This document shows positions 13,401 to 25,400 of a stretch of DNA of 64,000 bases, in pieces. The notes under the pieces are model-generated. The model did no database searches, was not told the origin of the DNA, and was given only the letters and a program-made list of their open reading frames with translations. Every line of letters starts with the position of its first letter. The first letter of the stretch is position 1. Source of the stretch: Scilla litardierei (lineage: Eukaryota > Streptophyta > Magnoliopsida > Asparagales > Asparagaceae); the NCBI GenBank assembly GCA_030789695.1, contig CM061141.1, positions 320,232,452 to 320,296,451 of the forward strand, given 5' to 3'. Both the position numbers and the translations under genes were made by a program.

Positions 13401-16400
13401 CTCCTGTCGTCCATCAGCGGTAGCAAAGTTGGCCCGTGGGACGCCGCGACCTCGTCCACGGCCTCCACGGCCCCAACGACCCCCTCCTCTGCCTCCAGTG
13501 CCACGTCCTCGTCCACTACCCTTCTGAGGGCAGTTAAAGCTCAGGTGCCCCTTCACCCCACAGGTGTAGCACTCTCGATCCTCGCTCACTGCTGCTACTG
13601 CCGGTACAGCCAGTGCAGCCCGAGTGACCTGAGTACCCTCATCCTTCATAACTCTCAGTCTGGTCTCCTCCTGTGCCATTGCAGCTATGGCCTCCTCCAG
13701 AGATGGGATGGCGGATAAGTGGCACATACTCGCCCTCCTGGCCTCAAAATCTCCACTCAGGTTCCTCAGAAAATGTGTCACACGCCTACGCTCCACCCAC
13801 TTCATGTCAGCTGAGGTAAGATTGTCCCCCATCTCTCCAGATCTGCAGATCTCTCCTTTCTCACTTCTTAGATCCGCAGATCCACTTCTCCTTCTCCTTT
13901 TCTAGGTCATACCCTAACCGTAAATCTATGGAGTCATCTTCATGGCTCCACCATAGATCTAGGGTTAGGGGTTTTTAGGATTCTCCTTTGTAGCAGAGAA
14001 TCAGCGAATCAGCGGCGGCAAGGCAGCAGCGAATCAGCTGCGGCAAGGTCTGGTCTCCTCCTGCGCGCGGCAAGGCAGCAGCGAATCAGCTGCGGCGGCG
14101 GCGGCGGCCTGCGCAGCAGGCGGCGGCGGCCTGCGCAGCAGGTGGCGGCGGCAGCCTGTGCAGCGGCGGCCTGCGCAGCAGGCGGCGGCGGCCTGCGCAG
14201 GCGGAGAAGGGCGCGGCAAGCAGGCGGAGAAGGGCGCGGCAAGCGGCGACTGTTTTTGGGTTTTAGGGTTTTAGGGCTAGGGTTTTTTTGTGTTTGGCTT
14301 TGATACCATGTAGACTTTTGGGGGAAAATAGTGATTATCTCCCAAATGAGCTATCTCTTCATATTTATATTATCCCTTGCTTTTCTTTACACACACACCC
14401 AATACAATAACACTCAATACACTTGTACCATTATAAAGATGACTTCTTAGTTCTTCATAGTAGTGCTTCCTTTTTATCGCGCTATTCACCAACAGGTGAA
14501 TCGTCAAAGTCGGAAAAAATTTGTGGGAATCTAGCATGTATCTAGTTTGGTCTTTTCAGAGTTTGAGTCAAATTTAGACTTCTAGTTCTTGAGTCGTCGT
14601 ATGTTTTTTATTTATCCTTTTTGTATTTCTCTTTTATGTTCTAAGTTTCCTTATAAGAAAAGTCTTCTATTTTAGATTTTGAGTCATGTTAGGAGTCTGA
14701 GTTCTTCCAGATTGGACACTTATAAATTCGGATATGTAGTTGAACTTTTAGTATAAGAGATAAAATAATAAAATTGAGTTCATAAACTGTGTTTGCAAAA
14801 TCATTAAATCTCTTTTGTGTCCATGGTGCAAGGGTGGACGATTAAGTCGCCTGAGCGAGAGGTTCTATGTAAAGTGTTGAAGTTTGTGGTCAATCCAATC
14901 TCCATGGTGTTTTGCCCGAACTCTTATCCCCTTCGATCACATCCCTAATTACTTAGTTCTTCTTCAAACATACAAATTTCTTCCACTGCAATCCTAATCC
15001 ACTTCTGTTTCCCATCACTTCGAAAGGGTATATTACAAAGCTTTGGTGGGACCAGGGAGATGCTATGTTCCAAGCATATCAACAAAATTCCTTTAGTTTT
15101 CAAATAATTCATGGCAAGTTAAATGGCCGAATCAAATCACGATTAATTTGCCTATTCACGAATAGCTTGCCTAAGTTCACAAATTATTTTCATACTTCCA
15201 TATGATCCATGACATGACGTGATTAAAATTATGACATTTAAAACATTATACATCTTTTAGCTTTTGTTATGACGGTTCTTCAATGTCAACCTTTTTTGTG
15301 TCTTTATTGACAATAACTTCAGTCTTGATGGTATTCTCAATTGGTCACTTAGATCATTTCCGAATTTAAAAGTAGGGTTCCTGTCTATATGCGCTCTTAT
15401 GGATTTTAAAGTTAAGGCTAAATTAAATACTTTTTGTACATAATCTATATTGTGAGGGAGCATCTCACTCTTAATGTCTGCTCTTAAATCAGAACAAAAC
15501 CTAGGAAGGGCATAGTGAGGATCTTCTTGAAGTTCACTCCTAACAAATAAGTTATTAAATTTCATCATGTATTCTTCCAGAAAGAATGCTTCCTTATCGT
15601 AAGTCATTCAATTGTTCTAGGAGGTGATATCTATATGTAAGATCTAGATATTTTTATTTGAGCCTAGTTTTCATTTTAGTTCATGTTCATACATGTCTTA
15701 GATGCTCTATTTATCATTGTCTCTTTACTTATGTTTCGAAAAATCTTATCAGATCATATAAGTTTTACCTTAGCAATTGAACCTTTTGTTCATTTGATAA
15801 CTTGTAACACTCGAAGAAATATTTCATTTTTGGTAGCTAATTGAAAAAAGTTTGATAATTATATGTACCATCAAAGATGTGAGTATCTATACTAATCTAA
15901 TGTGTAATATTGTCTAGTTTAAAGTCATCCCTAAAATTTTCATCATGTCTCTTATTATTTAGATTTCTATTATTTTATTATGAATTATTCTATTATCTTG
16001 TCCATGTACATTGTCTCATCATCATGGTTGTGTTCTTCTTTAAGTTTGTTCTTTATGGCCTCCAGATGATCAACTGATCATCTGCTCGGTGTATTGTCCG
16101 TCTATGTCGGTGTATTGTCCGTCTAAGTCGTAGAAACATTCTTGAAGTCGATTCTCTAAACCGTCGTCCATGTTAGATTCTATGGTTTTAATTTTACACA
16201 AAAGTTTGCAATGTAAAGCAATCACACTGAGGACGACGACACAATATATTAGATACAAACTAGATGCATGCACTAATCATTAAACAAAAATAAAATCATA
16301 AGGCAGAATTTGTATGCGAAAAGAAATGCAATCCTAATTATGATGGTGCAAGCACATAAAATGAGATTAAGAAATAAGATGCAATTAAATAAGGATAATC

Positions 16401-19400
16401 AACTAATTTGAAACAAAATTAATAGACTTTTTTTGAAATTTAAGCAATTAAGTAGTTTGATTAGATCAGATTTTAACCATAATGAAGATAAGCTCAGTGC
16501 ATGATGTAGGATCTTTAGAGCTTATTGAGAATCAATCTGGATGACAGAGGCGAAAATTTCATGCAAAAAACTCGAAAAACAGTATAAAATCACCTAAAAC
16601 AGCTCTAAAAATATCTGAAAAATCCGAAAAGTGTACTAGTAATAGTAGTGTCCAATCTGTATCATTGTAGTACCATGTTTTATTGTAGTAACATGTTTGA
16701 ACTTAAGTAAAATTAGATTTGAATTAGGCCTAATCCTGAAGCGGGTCGGGCCTGATCATCTTGCAATTGGACGGATTTGCTGCTATTCAGTTTGAATCCG
16801 ATTCAATCATAGGTCTTTAAAATCAGTTTGAGGCCGCAATTGGTTTCCTGCAAAATTGAAGGGGATTGGGGCTCTCGGCCTCGATAACGATGGACGGCAT
16901 GGTAGGGAACCCATGGATGACAACGATGTTGATGTTGATCATAGAATATGATGATGGGAAACTCAAAGCACGAAGGCAATGATGGTGGATTTGTTCGGTG
17001 ACAATGACGATGACGATGGATGCAGAGGATGACGATGTCGATGGATGCGCAGGGTGATGATGACGATTTCAATGGTGACAGTTGGCGACTGAAGAGGATG
17101 ATGTTGGCTGTGATGAGGGCTCATTCATGATGGAAGGCTTTGATGATGGAAATTGATGCTTTGACAATGGTGATGTTTTGAGGTTTCGATGATGGTGAGT
17201 GACTCGTCTCAAAAGATGTGAACGCTACTCCCAAGTGTAGGAGATCGAATAAGTAATAATCTTAGTGAGTCTAGGTATTGTATCCACGAGACAACTAACC
17301 TGCAAAACCACGAATTTCAGTTTATAAAGAGTACTAAACGACGATAAGAAACGACCACCTTTCGAAGGTGAAATAATGGTGACGATGGTTTTAAATAATA
17401 AAATAAAATCCTACGATAACTACGTGGAAGTCGATATTAGGGTACCAATATGGAGAGGATGTGTTGGGCGTGATTTTGTTAGGGGTTTGTAATCAATGGT
17501 TATTGATGTCTTGGTTAATCAATTGGTTCATAATGTTCGCGATCTAGATTCATAGACGAGCCTCGCGGATCATCGTCCTCTCGGCCCCTCTGGGTATGCA
17601 CACATAGATGTATCCTCACGGTACATATTCCTCTCGGAATCCTCACAGAAACAATTGCTTAACCAAAATAACACAATGTTTCACCCCACAATGGTATGAG
17701 AACGTTGGAAAATATTACGATAAAGAGCATAGAATAACGCCATAAGTATTGAATAGATTATTAGTTTCATAAGTAAATTAAACTCATGTGTCGCAAAGGT
17801 CACGACGATGTCCGCAAGGCTCACGCCATGAATAAGTCTGCAAAGATCATATTCGATACACCAACAACGATAATACTTGAATAATACGTGTAGAAACTAA
17901 TAAAATACGCGATTTTACATGTAAAATAGGGCGTAACGACATCAAAACAAGAGATTACATAGCCTTAACTACATCACAACCAACACATATAGAGATTAGC
18001 CAAGAATGGAGAGAAAAGATTCAATATTCATTGCAAAATGCATCACCAATATTCAAAATACAAGGCAAATACTCCAAATTCGAGAGAAAGGTTATGAAAT
18101 TTATCATCAAATCTCCATAATTGAGCCCCTAATCTCCTTTAGAAAATAGCTTCTACCTCTGTCTCCAGGGCCTCCAAAACTCTTGCACAAATACATTCTC
18201 TAGAGCTCAAAATACGAAAAGAATACCCCAACCATAGAAAATACACTTATATAGAAGTATTACGGGTTTTAGAAGCTTAGCGGGTTCAAACCCGCATCCA
18301 TTTCGCCTTAAACCCACACCCAATTGCCGCTGCATCTTCTGGCTGTTCATCTGGGCGGGATCTATTGTGAGCTTGACACGAGGCCTCAAGATCCGACCCA
18401 CTTAGCCGCTAAGTCCGACTCCAATGCAGGTTCTTTTCAGGCCATTGGATGAAAGATCGGGCGGTTCTCCTTTCTCCACGTCGCTCGCTTCAGCTCGCTC
18501 CGAGTTTGATTTGGATTTTGTTTATGGCCGTTGGATCTGAGATCGACGGTCACAAGTATGCCGCGTCTCCGCTTGTCGTTTGCGGTCTGATGAGGTGCGG
18601 AGCGATATGATAGTGCCACGTGTCCAAGGTGCTGGAGGAGCGGGTACGCATACGGCGGCGGTATTTGCATATTTTTGTCCGTATTTCGTCGTATTTTCTG
18701 TATTTAAATGGTATTCTGCATTCAAAAATTTATAGAAATTAGCAAAGATCTCAGAAAAATATGAATAAATAGTCGTTTGAATCGTGAGATCGAGATCTAC
18801 ACCTGAGAAATATGAGAATGACAGAAATACTCAATAAAATGGTATTTTGTGCATAGAATAAGAAATTCTTCTAATAATTAAGGATTTTCTTAATACACTT
18901 GTATTAGAAGCCATATACACATTATATACCCACAAAATGGCACCAATTGAGGGCTTAATTATGCAATATTTTTCCCAAATCAGTGAGCGCTTCAACGACG
19001 AGAGCTCTTGACGATTCGACAAGGATCTTGATGGCGATGCGGAGGAGGAAATTGATGTCAATCAGAAAATTGGGGTTTTGGGTTTGTGATGATGAAAAAT
19101 TTGAGGGAGAGGAAGAGGTTTGGGTTGTGGGGCTTGGTTGAGGGAGAGGATGATTAGAATGATGGTGAAGAGGAATAAAATGATGGACGGTACCTTTTTT
19201 CTTTTGCTTTTTTATGATTTTTATAACAAACAGAGAATTTTTTGGTTTTTCATTGTAACAATTATAGATCAGTTTTTATTTAACTACTCTTAAGGAGAAG
19301 AAAAAGATGATTAAGAAGACGAGAAGATTGAAGGTTCAGGATTTGAGCCAACTTGATGCAGAACACAAGGAGAAAATATATGGCGGGTGAAATTGGGAAA

Positions 19401-22400
19401 AATTAACTAATGATTTGATAGGGGTTTCGGCCTCTCATCACGAAAATCTGACGATTACCGACTCGTGCCTCTTACGCTTAAGATTTATATAACTATAAAT
19501 TTTTATTCAATCTCATTTCTAACTAAAAAGTTGAATACTGAGAGACTCGGTGTGCGGTGGCAAAAGGGCTAGGGCAGAAGGGTAAACTGTAATTTTGGGT
19601 GTCAGGGAGCAGATCGGTAATTTCTAGAAAAATCAACTTATTCTATAAAGGGGGATGGATAATTAGGGTTTTTATGTTGAAGTTAAGAGAAATCAATAGA
19701 GAATAGTGTAGAGCCCTAGCTTGGTGAGAGAATTAAGCATTGCTCTCGAATTAAACGCTAGGAGAGTGGTCATCCTTTCGAATTGAGGCTATCTATCTTG
19801 TGTTTTCTTTTTATCTCAATAAATACCCCATTTATACCCCAAATCCGTAGTAAATCTTAACAAATTAGTATCAGGGTATATATCCTGATGGTGAGAAGAA
19901 AGATGGAAGCTTTGGAAGAGAGAATAGAAAGCGAGATTGGAGAGCTCACGAGATCGATATAGGAAAGACATCAAGCATCATAGGAATGAAATCGAGTAAT
20001 GAAGGAGAGGTTTTTAGTGATGTAACTCTTGATGAAGTAGATGTGGAAAATGATGAACAACCCTCCACTTGAGAAGGAGGCGGCAACACTATATCTAAAT
20101 AACGACGAAGCCAATAATGTAGATCTAGGATAAAAGACGACACCTTTGAACAAGGGAAGGGGAAAGCTGTCGTCTTTATAGAAGATCAACCATCGAACGA
20201 CGTAGATACGAGACATTGTAAAATTTTTGGTCGACAATAAGGGAAAAGTCATAGTGTTTGAAGAAGATCTCTAACTGGAAGCATGGGGTGAAAAACCACC
20301 CCTCGACTTATTGAAAGGCATGCCAAAGGTCGAAAGAAGGGCTGCCTATCTCGACGGCCACCCCAAGGGCGACGGTCCCTGAGAACCCAAGGGCCCCACG
20401 ACTCCTGGGCTGGCGGGTTTTGTGTGGATTTAATTTTTTATGAGATTTTGTGTGGATTTATTCTAATTTTGTGAGAACCCAACCAAGGGCCTTGCGACCC
20501 CAAGATTTTCTAGGAAAATTAGATGGTTGTGTTCAATGATATCCTTATTTATTCGTTGGTCCCTGAGTGCAGAGAGCGCTGGGTGGGCCACCTTGAGGGT
20601 CTCGAGCCCTGTGCAAGTTGCCTAGGGCCTGGTGGCCCCTGTGTAGGCTGCCTAGGGCCTGGTGGCCCAAGTGCAGGCCGTCCCGGGGCCCACAAACCCT
20701 GGGCAGGACACCTGGGCCGGCAACCCATGGACGACCTTCGTGGGGGTCCGCAGGTCCAGAGACAGACCAGGGGCCCAACGGTCCCTGGGTTTTACTTGGG
20801 GGACCCCGGGCCCAACGATATGCTTCGGGGCCTTCAACAATTGTGGTGACGATTAATGGGGCTTCGAAGATGACGATGGGGACCCACGTTGGTGGGATGA
20901 TGGATGGTGGGACTACGACGCAACATAATGATTCTCACCTTGGGAATTTGGAGGTCCCATAGACTCACAATAAAATGCTTATCAGTTGCCCGTCCCTGGG
21001 CAACCTAGTTGAAGAGCGGGACATGAGGACTTTGGCGTTAATAGCAGGGTCCGCTAGCTGAAGATACCGGTCTTTGAAGGGGAGATGACCCCTATGGATG
21101 TGTCTATCGGACAAAAAGATACTTCGCTATGAACCATCTTACGGATGAGAAGTTGATGGCAACAGGTATATGCTTGGAGGGAAAGGCATTGGCTTGGTAT
21201 CAGTGGAGGATGAAGATGCAGCTTGTTCGTTCATAGAAGGAGTTCAAAGATTGTTTGCTGGATCGATTTCGAGCCACTCATGTGGAAGATCTACACGAGC
21301 AGCTTCTTGCCCTCAAACAGGAGGGCTCAAACATGAGGACATCGTCAGAGACTACATGAAGATGTTCGAGATGCTGTTGGAACAGATGAGGGGATACATG
21401 AAGTGGTGTTAGATGGAAATTTCATGAAGGGACTTGCGAGCATCGGGACTGAGCTTTTGTATACTGAGTCTGAGGGGGCTTTGGACAAATGATTAAGCTT
21501 GGAAAAACGATGGAGCTGGCCCAGATGGAGGAGGATATAAAATGTGGAGTAGGCTGTCAGGAAGCAATGAGCGGGATCACCTTCCGCACTAATGTCAATA
21601 TGGACGTTCAAAGTCTCAGCCAACGACGGGTCAGACAGGCCATGATAAGATCAACGAGCCCCAAATCGATAGCAAGTTTAAGTGCCTCATGGAGGCAGAG
21701 ATCCAAAACAAGTGGGCCAAGATCTTATGCTTCCGACGTGACAAGATGTTTGGGCCAGGACATCGTTGTCGGGGTCGCGCTCTCCAGGTTTTGATGGCCG
21801 AAGATGAGAAAGACATAGGTCACATAGCAGCTGATGAGAAGGAACCAGAAGGGGGCGTGCACCCTCATTTGGAGTAGCATGCCTATGGATTTAATGACAC
21901 CACCTTGTGGACAAAGCGGTTCTTTGGGGCAGAGTAATGATATACTTGGGGTGCGTGGAAAAAGGGCTAGGACTGAAGGGCAAAATTGTAATTTTGGGCG
22001 TCAGGGGACAGATCTATACTGCCTAACTCAGCTTATTATATAATGGGTGCTGGGATAATTAGTGTTTTATGCTGAATTTAAAAGAGAAATCAATAGAGAA
22101 TAGTGTAGAATCCTATATCAGTGGAGAGTTAAGCATTTCTCTCCAATTAAAGGCTATGAGAGCGGTCCTCCTTGAATCGAGGTCTACTATCAATCTTGTA
22201 TTTCCTCGTTATCTCAATAAAAACCCTATTTTATCCCCAAAATCCCTAGCAAATCCTAACATATACAAAGTCATAAATATGCAAAAACAAAGACTTAATT
22301 GACTTGACTTAAAGTGTTAAATAGACTCAAATAAAGACACTCAAATAAAATAAAAGAGTTATTTCGAACAAGAAACTCAAAAATATTCAAATTCTTTTGT

Positions 22401-25400
22401 AAAAGAAACTCTAAAAAAGACTCAAATACTAGAATTTTAAAAGAACTTAAAGATCAAAATACAAAATTGGCTCAAACACTAACTATGCTAATTTGAATCC
22501 ATGTTGGATTCCCATCAATTGGACACTAGAGAAGATTGTTATCCTAGTTGCTAATAAGTAATGTACATGTATGGCTGTATATTTAGATTTTTTACCTGAT
22601 TCAGCTTTTTTTCTAACTGTTGGTGATTGCAAACTGAAAATGGATTTTCTGTTGGTCCCTACTTGATTCTTCTTTTGCCCCTTTGGATCAGGAACAAATG
22701 AGAAACAACAAAAGGGCATGGTTTTGCCCTTCCAACCTCTTTCCATGTGCTTTAGTGATATCAATTATTATGTTGACGTGCCAGCGGTAGGTCAATGTTG
22801 CAATCTCTCACATGCTTCAGCTGTTAAAAAAGCTTTTAAAATTTCTTCATCCTTATCCAGTACTGCTAGCAGGAATTGAAACAGCAAGGCATACTAGAGG
22901 ATAAACTGCAATTGTTGATCAATGTAACTGGGGCATTCAGGCCCGGGATACTCACAGCACTTGTTGGAGTCAGCGGTGCTGGTAAAACTACTCTTATGGA
23001 TGTTTTAGCTGGTAGGAAGACTGGAGGCTGTATCGAAGGGAGCATTACTATTTCAGGCTACCCGAAAAACCAAGAAACTTTTGCAAGAATTGCCGGTTAC
23101 TGTGAACAGACTGATGTTCATTCTGCTTGCTTGACAGTCATAGAGTCACTACTATACTCTGCATGGCTTCGGTTAAGTTCCCATGTTGACCTAGAGACTC
23201 GAAGGGTATGCGACTTTCTAATAGAGATTCTTTTGGGCGTCTACCTTTGATGATGTTATACTTTTTTCCCTGAAATAATTTAAATTGATACAATACACAG
23301 GTTTTTGTAGAAGAGGTGATGGAACTTGTGGAGCTCACACCATTAGGTGGTGCCCTTGTTGGCCTGCCAGGGGTTAATGGCTTATCCACAGAACAACGCA
23401 AAAGATTGACGATTGCTGTCGAGCTTGTTGCTAATCCTTCAATTGTGTTTATGGATGAACCAACCTCCGGATTGGATGCGAGAGCAGCAGCCATTGTGAT
23501 GAGAGCTGTGAGGAATATTGGGAACACCGGGAGAACGATAGTGTGTACCATTCATCAGCCAAGTATAGACATTTTCGAGTCTTTTGATGAGGTCCGATTA
23601 TTTCCTTTGGAAGGTTCTTGTATTTTAATATATGCTACAGTCTTCATAATTATATAGAAAAGACTCTTTTGCTCAAGTAAATTGCTTATAAGTAATAACA
23701 TGGGTACTTTCACATAACTAGATTATCTTCTTCTTTGTCAAACATCAGTTAACATTGTTTAGAGCTGTTTTTTTATCTCTACCATTGTGTTGTGCCATGC
23801 CTCCTTGATAATATTCTTTTTATTGGGTTATGGTGGGCAGCCCTATCCCATTTCCCATTAAGATGGGACTGTTCATCCTTTATTGCACTCAAGCACATCC
23901 CAACTTACCCCCAGCTGGTTTACCTAAATATGCTTTTTTATTTTCAGCATTTATCTATATACTATTCTTTGGATTATTCCAAGAGAATGTGTTTGGTGCA
24001 TTATTCTTTTTTACGTGATTGAATAATGAGCATATTAAGGAACATGTCAAGAATCAAGTTTATAGACATGCATTATGTATATCATTTGTTCTTACTTATT
24101 GCAATTTTTCAGCTTTTGTTCATGAAGCGCGGGGGACAACTTATATATGCTGGTCCACTAGGCCCCAATTCACGCAAACTAGTTGAGTTCTTCGAGGTAA
24201 GTTTCTCTTTGTTCTCATAGTTGACATCCAAATATGATATTATTTGTTGCAAAATTTAGTCTTCTGCATTTGCTTAGATTCATTAATATTAATTTTTTAG
24301 GCAATTCCTGGAGTTCCCAAAATCAAGAATGGTTACAACCCTGCTGCATGGATGCTTGAAGTTACATCTCCTGCAATGGAAGCTCGTCTTGGTGTGGATT
24401 TTGCAGACTACTACCGTAATTCTAAGTTATTCAGGTATACGAGTTATTCAAGTACTGTGAAGGGTTGTAAGCATTTACTTTCTAATTCTGTTGTCTTTAT
24501 CTATTGTCTTTCCAGGCAAAATAAGGACTTGGTCAAAAGTTTAAGCAGACCGAACAATGAAGCAAAAGAGCTTAGCTTTCCCACCAAGTATTCTCAATCA
24601 TTTCTTTCCCAATATTTAGCTTGCCTTTGGAAGCAGAATCTGTCATACTGGAGAAATCCTCAATATACAGCAGTTCGGTTCTTCTACACTGTGATCATAT
24701 CTTTAATGTTTGGAACAATCTGCTGGGGATTTGGCTCGAAAAGGTAATCTCTGACAATCTTAGTGACTACTTAGGACTTATGGCCATTCCACTATAGGAC
24801 TGCCTATATGCCAAGAAGTTTTTGTCACATGTCCTCATACCAGAAAGCATGCACATGTAATACATCCGCCATCCTAAATTATTATTGGTTAATATAAGTA
24901 CTGCTGAATAATTTGTTTAAAGAAATTAATATTTACTTAAATTAATTTTGCAAATTAACTGTAGTGCATCATATTGTTCATTGTAATATAATCTTTTCAT
25001 TCATTGAAATAAGTCATACATTGTTTATCTAATCAGTATATTTCATAATTATCCACGTTGAATATTTTAAGTTTGTAGCAGTAAAAGAATAATTTTAACT
25101 TTATGTTAATTGATGTAGGTTTAGCGTATGTACTGACCTTTGGTTGAAAATTTAGTGACATAAGGATACCTATGCTATTGCCAATTAATATGCGATTCTC
25201 TCTGAAATTTGTTTTTACGTTTCATCTGAAAAACATTAAGCTACTTATTTTATAAGATAGAAGTCCTAAAGGGAGAGGTACTAGAGTTGATGGGGTCAGC
25301 GAAGAAAATCCTAGAGATGGAGATTAAACGGAATTGGAAGAGAAGTGAGCCGCGACTGTGTCAGAGAGGGCACATTGAGAAGGTACTAGTCCGTTATGGA

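Larger units (their letters stand above)
9749..14419 (-). mobile_element. Ty1/copia LTR retrotransposon, nearly intact, short LTRs
   Basis: This 4671-bp element is inserted antisense in intron 5. It has 111-bp LTRs (9749-9859 and 14309-14419) that differ at one position, a perfect 5-bp target duplication, a primer-binding site and a polypurine tract (+ strand tccccctc just right of 9860). Between the LTRs lie a CGG-rich leader and one 1321-codon pol frame without a stop. On the element strand the LTR runs TATTG...CTACA, so one end departs from the usual TG...CA. The near-identical LTRs imply a recent insertion. Confidence 0.93.
14425..19538 (+). other. ABCG32: Giant intron 5, middle part
   Basis: It contains LTR-like copy B (14500-15015), a Ty3 gag fragment (15257-15620) and a 21-bp tandem repeat (16086-16127). 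A GAT/GAC-rich low-complexity tract lies at about 16880-17200. From 17200 to 19538 there is A/T-rich sequence in which I recognise no gene or element. The short open frames there are not supported by any motif. Confidence 0.6.
19539..22261 (+). mobile_element. Ty3-type gag-only LTR element (TR-GAG-like)
   Basis: This 2723-bp element has 324-bp LTRs (19539-19862 and 21938-22261), both TGA...AACA. Target duplications are near-matching (aatac at 19534-19538, tatac at 22262-22266). A degenerate Met-tRNA primer site ('agtatcaggg') follows the left LTR and a polypurine tract ('tttggggcagag', about 21923-21934) precedes the right one. Only a decayed gag lies inside; protease, RT, RNase H and integrase are absent. 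The LTRs differ at many positions, so this is an older insertion than the copia or Sirevirus-like elements. Confidence 0.8.

Noticed and set aside
14009..14242. Ala/Arg/Pro-rich minus-strand frames
   Set aside because: They follow the CGG/CTGCGCAG repeat and have no non-repeat content.
16880..17200. GAT/GAC-rich tract resembling an Asp-rich coding repeat
   Set aside because: It is irregular low-complexity DNA in an intron without start or flanking domain.
20523..20962. Gly/Pro-rich frames on both strands
   Set aside because: GC-rich repeated 'ggcctggtggccc' sequence inside the gag-only Ty3 element yields open frames by composition.
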